Shown here in pieces: positions 58,298 through 64,000 of a stretch of DNA of 64,000 nt; within the stretch, counting starts at the first letter, position 1; each line of letters starts with the position of its first letter. The notes beneath the pieces were generated by a model. That model had not been told where the DNA came from. It did not search any database and saw nothing but the letters and a program-made list of their open reading frames with translations. The stretch spans positions 12,443,253 to 12,507,252 of the forward strand of contig CM075939.1 of the NCBI GenBank assembly GCA_038030265.1, in the 5' to 3' direction. This DNA is from Corythucha ciliata. Taxonomy: Eukaryota > Arthropoda > Insecta > Hemiptera > Tingidae. The position numbers and the translations under genes were made by a program.

Positions 58298-59574
58298 TTA
58301 AATTTTCTGACATGTGTTGTGCCAGGTTCACATGCGTAATTTACGCAGGAATATTGGTATGTTTTTTACACATTTAGTTGCGTACTTGCCTTGAAGAACA
58401 GCACATTAGAACATTTTGATGGATTCCTGTTGGGATTTTTACAGCTTGGCTTGACAGGAAAAACAAATTGTGTCAGTCGGCAACTCTGGCCGCGCGGCCC
58501 AGACCATTGCCCGTGACTATACAGTCAAAAGAACCGTGGAGCCTGCACTTCTGAACATAGAGTTCGGGTTTTTTAAAGTCCCTGTTGAATTAAATCGCAA
58601 GTACTCGTATTGGAGGGAGAAAAAAAGCTTCATCCTGATTTGGTTCCACACGCTATCGGATAGCCCATAGGCGACGCTCACTCTTATGGGTATTTTTCAG
58701 TTCAGAGTGTAGCAGAACGAATTGATTGTCTGCGATCAAACAGCCTAACCCCCTCACCACCATTACGTCCTTCCCAGTCTATTGCCGAAAAAACACATTT
58801 ACCCTTCGCTGCCACTTAAGGTTATTCTTTGTAAGTTGAAAATGTTAGGTCGTGACAGTAGAAATGGTAGAACATTTTATGCGAAAAAGAAGAGTCTGGT
58901 TAAAAAAAAAAAAAAAATGGCTCGGGTGAATGAAAATTATCGCTCTATCGAGTTTTTTTTTTTTTTTTTATTTGTTTTTTTTTTTAGGAACGGCTCCGGT
59001 ATGCGCTGGAGGCTGTTAATTTTGTGCGGCCAACTTGTTTTATTCATGTTCGAATACTTTTTTCTGTTAACTAATTTATCTATCGCGAAATACCCAGAAC
59101 CCAGCAGTTGTAAATCGATTCCTCTGCCTTTTCCCTTTTAACAATGGCTCTAAATTATGGTTGAATTATTAATAACTGATATTCTATTTTATGGACCGGT
59201 GCTGTGATGGCAGTGGGAGGGGTGGGACGAGGTAATGAAGACAGAAACAAGAGAGTATACTGACGCTTCTAAAACGAAGCTACTGGGAATGTTAGGCGTT
59301 GTGGAAATGAGAAGCCTCGGTGAAATTGATGGATTGTGGGTGCGGGGTGCGGGGTTTATATTGAATTAATACAACGAGGAAAACGTTGAACCCTCAATCT
59401 TGCTCCTTTTCTGCAAATCCCTTGCCTCATTCTAGGGTCTAATCATTTCCATTACGTTAATTCTCCTTTGCCGGTTGTGATAATTTTGTTGGCTTGACTT
59501 GGCGAATTATCATTTAGTGCACTGCTCAAGTTTCGCAAACAAAATGCGAACTCATCCGAAAAACTTAATGTGTG
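58298..59574. other. Gene-free stretch after the foldback element
   Basis: The first 40 bases (CATGTGTTGTGCCAGGTTCACA) look like a decayed foldback unit. The rest is unique, with T runs near 58951-58985. No gene is recognised. Confidence 0.5.
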
Positions 59575-60560
59575 GGTAACACATTAAAAAAAAAGCGCTA
59601 ACTAATGCAGCCATTCATAAAAGTGATAAAAATCAAAAACCGCTAATTCACGTAAAATTGAGAAAAAACTATGTAATTCACGCCCAGCGTTTATAGGAAA
59701 AGCTGCAAGAATTGAGAAAAAGCGTCAATTCGAGGATATAGTTGAGAGAACTAAAGCCATTGTTTGCAAACTAAAATTCAAGAATAGGCTCTTCAAGGTT
59801 TCCGGCGGCACACGGCAACTTTGCCGCTATAAAATTGATTTAAAAATAGCTGATTTGCGTTTACAAAAATTGGGCGATGAAATTGAGAAAACGTTAATTC
59901 ATGGATAAAATTGAGAATAAATGCAAACTGGCGAGTAAAGTTGGGAGAAATCGCTAATTCGAGGCTGAGCTGGAATTGATTTAAAATGTGCTAATCCTCG
60001 GGATCCTAGTGAAAAAAACCGCTAAATAAAAAAAAGACGTATGCGGTGGAAATTGAAAAAAAATCACCTAAAATTAAGAAAAAAACTGGTTTGCAGCTAG
60101 AATTAAGGAAAAGCTCTTATTCATGGATAAAAGAGCATATTACACGGATAAATGAAAACGCCAATTTTCGAATAACATTAATGCAGTCGCTAATTTACAG
60201 TAAGGAAAAATAAAGAAAAAGCGCTATAATTAGTGGGTAAAAGTTAACGAAAAATTCTAATACTCGGTCATAAGGAGAAGAAAGCATGAATTTACGGCTG
60301 AGAAAACGTTATTTTCCGGATAAAATTGAGAAAAATTATAAAACGAATACAATTGTAAATGCGTTAATTGGCAGGTGAATTTGAGAAAACGATAATCTAC
60401 GAATAAAATTGGAAGAATTCGCTATGATTCCCGGCTAAAACTGAAAAAATAGCTAGTTCAAAGCTAAAATTTAGTCATCCGCGGATGGTTCACGACCAAC
60501 TCGTGTGTTTTGGAGGCATGAGTTCGTGCAAAATTGAGAAAAACCTATACAATTTAACGC
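59575..60560 (-). repeat. Family A array, minus orientation
   Basis: Units such as GATAAAATTGAGAATAAATG, running up to the inverted-repeat element at 60592. Confidence 0.83.
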
Positions 60561-60591
60561 TAACTAAACAATATTATATTTGATTTGTTCA

Positions 60592-60903
60592 TTGTTCATT
60601 CAGAGACTATGGGCCATGGCGGTTTCTGACCAGAACCACGATTCTCACAGAACCAATTTAGTGAGGTTTTGTCATTGAAAACCCCAAATTTACGAGCTGG
60701 GCTGCTCAAAAATCATGGTCTGCGCACGTGTCATGCACTAGTGGGGGTTTAGCTTCACATAGGACTCACATTCTGTCCTGATTTTAAGCCGGAATTTTGC
60801 GGGGTTCATAGTCACAAGAAGTCCAAATTTCGCTGGGTTTGCTCTTCAACCGAGGCACAGTGCAAAAATCTATACGGGGCACCCTTAGTCTCTAAATGAA
60901 CAA
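60592..60903. mobile_element. 312-bp element with about 18-bp inverted ends
   Basis: TTGTTCATTCAGAGACTA at the left is matched by the inverse TTAGTCTCTAAATGAACAA at the right, with two mismatches. The interior is unlike the repeat arrays. It sits exactly where the flanking family A arrays change orientation. Confidence 0.55.
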
Positions 60904-60904
60904 A

Positions 60905-62095
60905 GAATATAATTCGCATTTTCACAATTATAGCTGCGAATTACCGCTTTTTTATATTTTAGCTGTGAATAATTACCATTTTTTCTTCATTTCAGCCGCG
61001 AATTAGCCATTTTTTTCAAGATTTTAACCCCAAATTAGCACTTTTTCTCAATTCTAACTAAAAAGTTTACTCCAAAAACCGCTAACAGGCGTCTTTTTAC
61101 TAAATGTATTCGCGAATCAGCGTTTTTTCTCAATTTCAGCCAAAAATTAGCTATTTTTATTGACATTATCAGTGAATTAGCACGCATGTTCTCAATTCCA
61201 ACCTTGAATCAGCTATTTTTCTGTTATTTGTCGGCGAATTAGCGTTTTTACTTCATTTTTGCCATGAATTAGCGTTTTCTCTCAATTTTCGCTGTGAATC
61301 AGCGTTTTTACCCAAATTTAGCGCCAATGAGCTTTATTTTCTATTAATAGCCCAAGAATGAGCCAGTTTGTCCATTGAGCCCACGGATTTGCGTTTTTCT
61401 TAGTTTTGAGGCCGTCGAATTGTATCTTACTCTCAATTTTAGATGCGAATAAGCATTTTAAATTAATTTTAGATGTGAATTAGCTCTTTGCTTACAATTT
61501 TTACCGCGAATTATCACTTTTTCTCGAATCGAACCACGAAGTTCACTCGTGAACCTGTGAATTGGCGCTTTCTCTAAACTTTAGCCTTGAATTGTCTAAT
61601 AGCGTTTTCATCTAAAATTATCCGTGAATCAGCGATTTTTCCCTCACTTTTAGCCAGGAAAGAACGTTTTTTCTTGATTTTAGCCACGAATTAGCGTTTT
61701 TATAATTTTTTGTAGCCACGAATGAACAATTTAAGTCTTGAATTGGCCGTTTTTCTTAATTTTAGCCACGAATATTGCTCTTTTACAAATTTTAGCCTAT
61801 CGCTTTTTTCAAATTACGCCTTATCTCAATTTAACTCGTGTCTTAGCACTTTTTCTCAATTTTAGCAGTGAATTAGTATTTTTTCCTGGAAATTCTAACC
61901 TCTAATTAGTGCTTTTCTCAAATGATAACTTGCGAAAACGATCTTGGCTCAAGATCTACCGCGAATTGGTGTTTTCTCAATTTTTAGCTATGAATCACCT
62001 CTTTTTCTCTGTTTGCGATGTAGTGTTTCATCTCAATTGTCACCATTTTCACCGTGAATTAGTGATGCTTTTTCAAAAAACTGACCCGGATGGTA
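60905..62095 (+). repeat. Family A array, plus orientation
   Basis: Clean 30-base spacing, for example units starting at GCCATGAATTAGCGTTTTCT and the following GCTGTGAATCAGCGTTTTTA (61261 and 61291). It ends at the piggyBac insertion. Confidence 0.87.
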
Positions 62096-62110
62096 ACTCA
62101 AGACAAATTG

Positions 62111-64000
62111 TTAACCCATTTACGCCCAAGGAGTCATTTTCGACCCATTCTCGTTTGGTATTTTTATAGCGAGGAGGGTAGCAGCATTACAATCGATTCA
62201 AGTAAGAGTGATGCTAGGAACGCTAGTCTTGATAAAATTCGTAGTGTGGCCGGTATATCAGATTTGTTCAATTAATGTTTCACGAATTTTCATGATGTCA
62301 ACTTCAAACGATAAGTGAGTTCATTTCATTACGTTTTTCGTTATATTTCTCTCATATGTACGTTTACTAGGCTTGAGGGAGGATATTTCTTTAGCCCTTC
62401 CTTATAAATCACTCTTTCTCACTTCGTAGTACTGGAATATTTTTTGTTGGGTCGTTTTCGACCCCGTGGGATTAGGCATTGCTATTGCCTCTACTTGGTG
62501 CTATTCTTCCACGGTCTTATAGAGCTTGTTTGTTTTTCAAGGAAAAAAATATTCAAGACAGTGGCAGAAGTTCTGGAGGAGTTGGAGCGCCTCGAAGAAG
62601 AAGAGAGGAATGTTGCAATATTTATAACTCCTCCAGATGGCGATGATACCGAATGTGACTCGGGCGACGAAGACTGTGACGACCCGAACAGACTCAGTGG
62701 GAAACAGCTGTTGGCAGAGGCGGACCTTCAGATCGCAGGAAAAAAAGATGATGATGGGGTGCCAACTGACGTTTCAAGAAAGGACTGTCTGCCTGAAGTC
62801 AACGAAGTCGATTTCCGGAAAATCAAAAATATGACTTGGAAGAGTGGCGATCTTCCATCGACCTATTGTGGGTACGATCTTGACTTTATTATGCCGTTGA
62901 CAGTGAGTGAGGCGAGTCATCCCGTGGACTTTTTTAAATTATTCTTGTCCAAAGGCATCGTCGAAGATATTGTCAAGTTCTGCTTCGAAGAACGATTTTT
63001 CGTTTACATCATCCGTCGACGAAATGTAATGTTTTTTAGGAGTCCTAATTTTGAGTGGTTCCGCCCCTCTCCCAAGACGAAAAATGTATTGGGAAGAGAG
63101 TGATGACTGCCATAATATTATTGTCTCTAAAGCTATGAGACGAGACGTAACAGATTTGACGAAATCATGAAGTATCTCCACGTGTCGGACAATACAAACC
63201 TTCCTAAAAACGACAAAATGGGAAAAATTCGACCATTTTTGGACCAAATGAACACAAAATTTTTACGTTTATCGCCTCTTCAAACGAATTTATCGATTGA
63301 CGAGTCAATGATTCCCTATTTTGGGCGACATGGTTGCAAGCAGTTCATTAGAGGAAAACCTATACGCTTTGGTTGTCGCCCAAAAGCTGGGGTACTGCGT
63401 ATCATTCGATGTCTATCAAGGGCGCAGTGTGCCAAAGAAAGGTGAAATGGGTCTAGGAGAGTCGGTGATATGGGAGTTCGCCCATATTTTAAGGAACAAT
63501 TTCGAAGGAGCCACGTTTTCTTTGTTTTTCGACAACTTTTTTACTTCTCCGTCTCTCGTATCTTCATTGAAGGACATGCTTTTTTTTTGCAACAGGAACT
63601 GTGCGGGAGAACAGGATTGGAAAATGTCCTCTAAAAAGCGTCCAATCAATGAAGAAATTGGGCAAGAGAGGAGACTCTGACTCAAAAGTAAATTCTTCAA
63701 ACGATGTAGTTGCCGTTAGATGGATCGACAATTCAGTCGTAACACTTCTATCCAGTGCCTTCGGAGTGGAGCCATTGGGAAAAGCTGTGAGGTACTCATC
63801 CCAACAGAAAGCGAAGGTAGAAATATCTCAACCAGCCGTCGTTGGGAAATACAATCAGTTCATGGGTGGTGTGGACCAAATGGACAACAACGTTTCCAAC
63901 TATCGCATAAACATCCGAGGCAAAAAGTGGTATATCCCAATCATTTTGTGGATGTTCGACGTCGCGATGAATAACGCGTGGATCCTGTCTCGAAAATATG
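62111..64000 (+). mobile_element. piggyBac-type DNA transposon, left end and most of a broken transposase; right end beyond the window
   Basis: The target TTAA at 62111-62114 is followed by the terminal sequence CCCATTTACGCCCAAGGAGT, typical of piggyBac ends, and the transposase remnant begins about 450 bases further in. The element follows directly on a family A array. No second TTAA-flanked end is inside the window. Confidence 0.85.
62540..64000 (+). pseudogene. piggyBac transposase (PGBD/DDE_Tnp_1_7 family), frameshifted
   Basis: The protein would cut and paste DNA at TTAA sites. Recognisable blocks in order: an acidic N-terminus (EVLEELERLEEEERN, then DDTECDSGDED); TWKSGDLPSTYCGYDLDFIM to about 62970; the MYWEESDDCHN block near 63085-63115 in another frame; MKYLHVSDNTNLPKNDK from 63167, running into LSIDESMIPYFGRHGCKQF with the first catalytic Asp at 63299-63301; then, after a shift near 63380, GYCVSFDVYQG and FFDNFFTSPSLVSSL with the second Asp at 63531-63533; and after a shift at a T9 run near 63582-63590 an open frame to the window end containing GGVDQMDNN, with the third Asp at 63874-63876. 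At least four frame changes make this copy inactive. All three catalytic positions are still visible. The C-terminal cysteine-rich domain would lie outside the window. Confidence 0.85.

Overview
The window is nuclear DNA from an arthropod, most likely a hemipteran insect. The evidence is: genes split by short GT..AG introns; TATA boxes followed by the arthropod initiator TCAGT; AATAAA poly(A) signals; several families of eukaryotic DNA transposons and a LINE; and defensins whose cysteine spacing (16-3-9-4-1) and WVTPNH / CHC motifs match the type known from true bugs. The species cannot be fixed from the sequence. No operons, bacterial genes or CRISPR arrays are present.

Genes are few. One complete housekeeping gene is readable: the mitochondrial Rieske iron-sulfur protein of complex III (25.0-26.2 kb, five exons, 233 residues). 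A dispersed family of three defensin loci lies at 13.0 kb (intact), 21.5 kb (intact) and 27.6-28.0 kb (pseudogene). Each intact copy has two exons, a signal peptide, a furin site (RFKR) and a 47-residue mature peptide. The third copy has lost exon 1, its first cysteine, the furin site and its frame. The three loci share flanking sequence. Copies 1 and 2 also share a block found directly upstream of copy 2 but 5 kb upstream of copy 1.

Most of the rest is repeat. By summing my approximate boundaries, about 40% of the window is degenerate short-period repeat of four sequence families: A (30 bp), B (about 30 bp), C (20 bp) and D (about 20 bp). All four periods are multiples of 10 bp. Family A occurs as more than 20 blocks in both orientations. 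Layout: A arrays 0-2.4 kb; gene-free 2.4-5.0; A/B mosaic 5.0-7.5; A and D 8.6-10.9; defensin 1 at 13; A 14.2-15.7; B 17.4-18.1; A, C, A 18.3-21.1; defensin 2 at 21.5; A 22.3-24.6 with a MITE at an orientation switch; Rieske gene 25-26.2; defensin pseudogene with nested transposons 27.2-29.8; A 30.9-33.8; a 1.5-kb tandem duplication 36.85-39.83; LINE and hAT remnants 41.4-42.9; B 45.0-48.5; gene-free 49.3-53.6; A 53.6-56.2; a 2-kb foldback element 56.3-58.3; A 59.6-62.1 with a MITE at another switch; and a decayed piggyBac element from 62.1 kb to the window end.

The most interesting structures are the foldback element (two unequal inverted arms of about 150-bp tandem units, each with an 11-bp hairpin), the set of repeats with 10-bp-multiple periods, and the layered history of the third defensin locus (hAT-type MITE, LINE insertion with a reconstructable 8-bp target duplication, then a second MITE inside that duplication).
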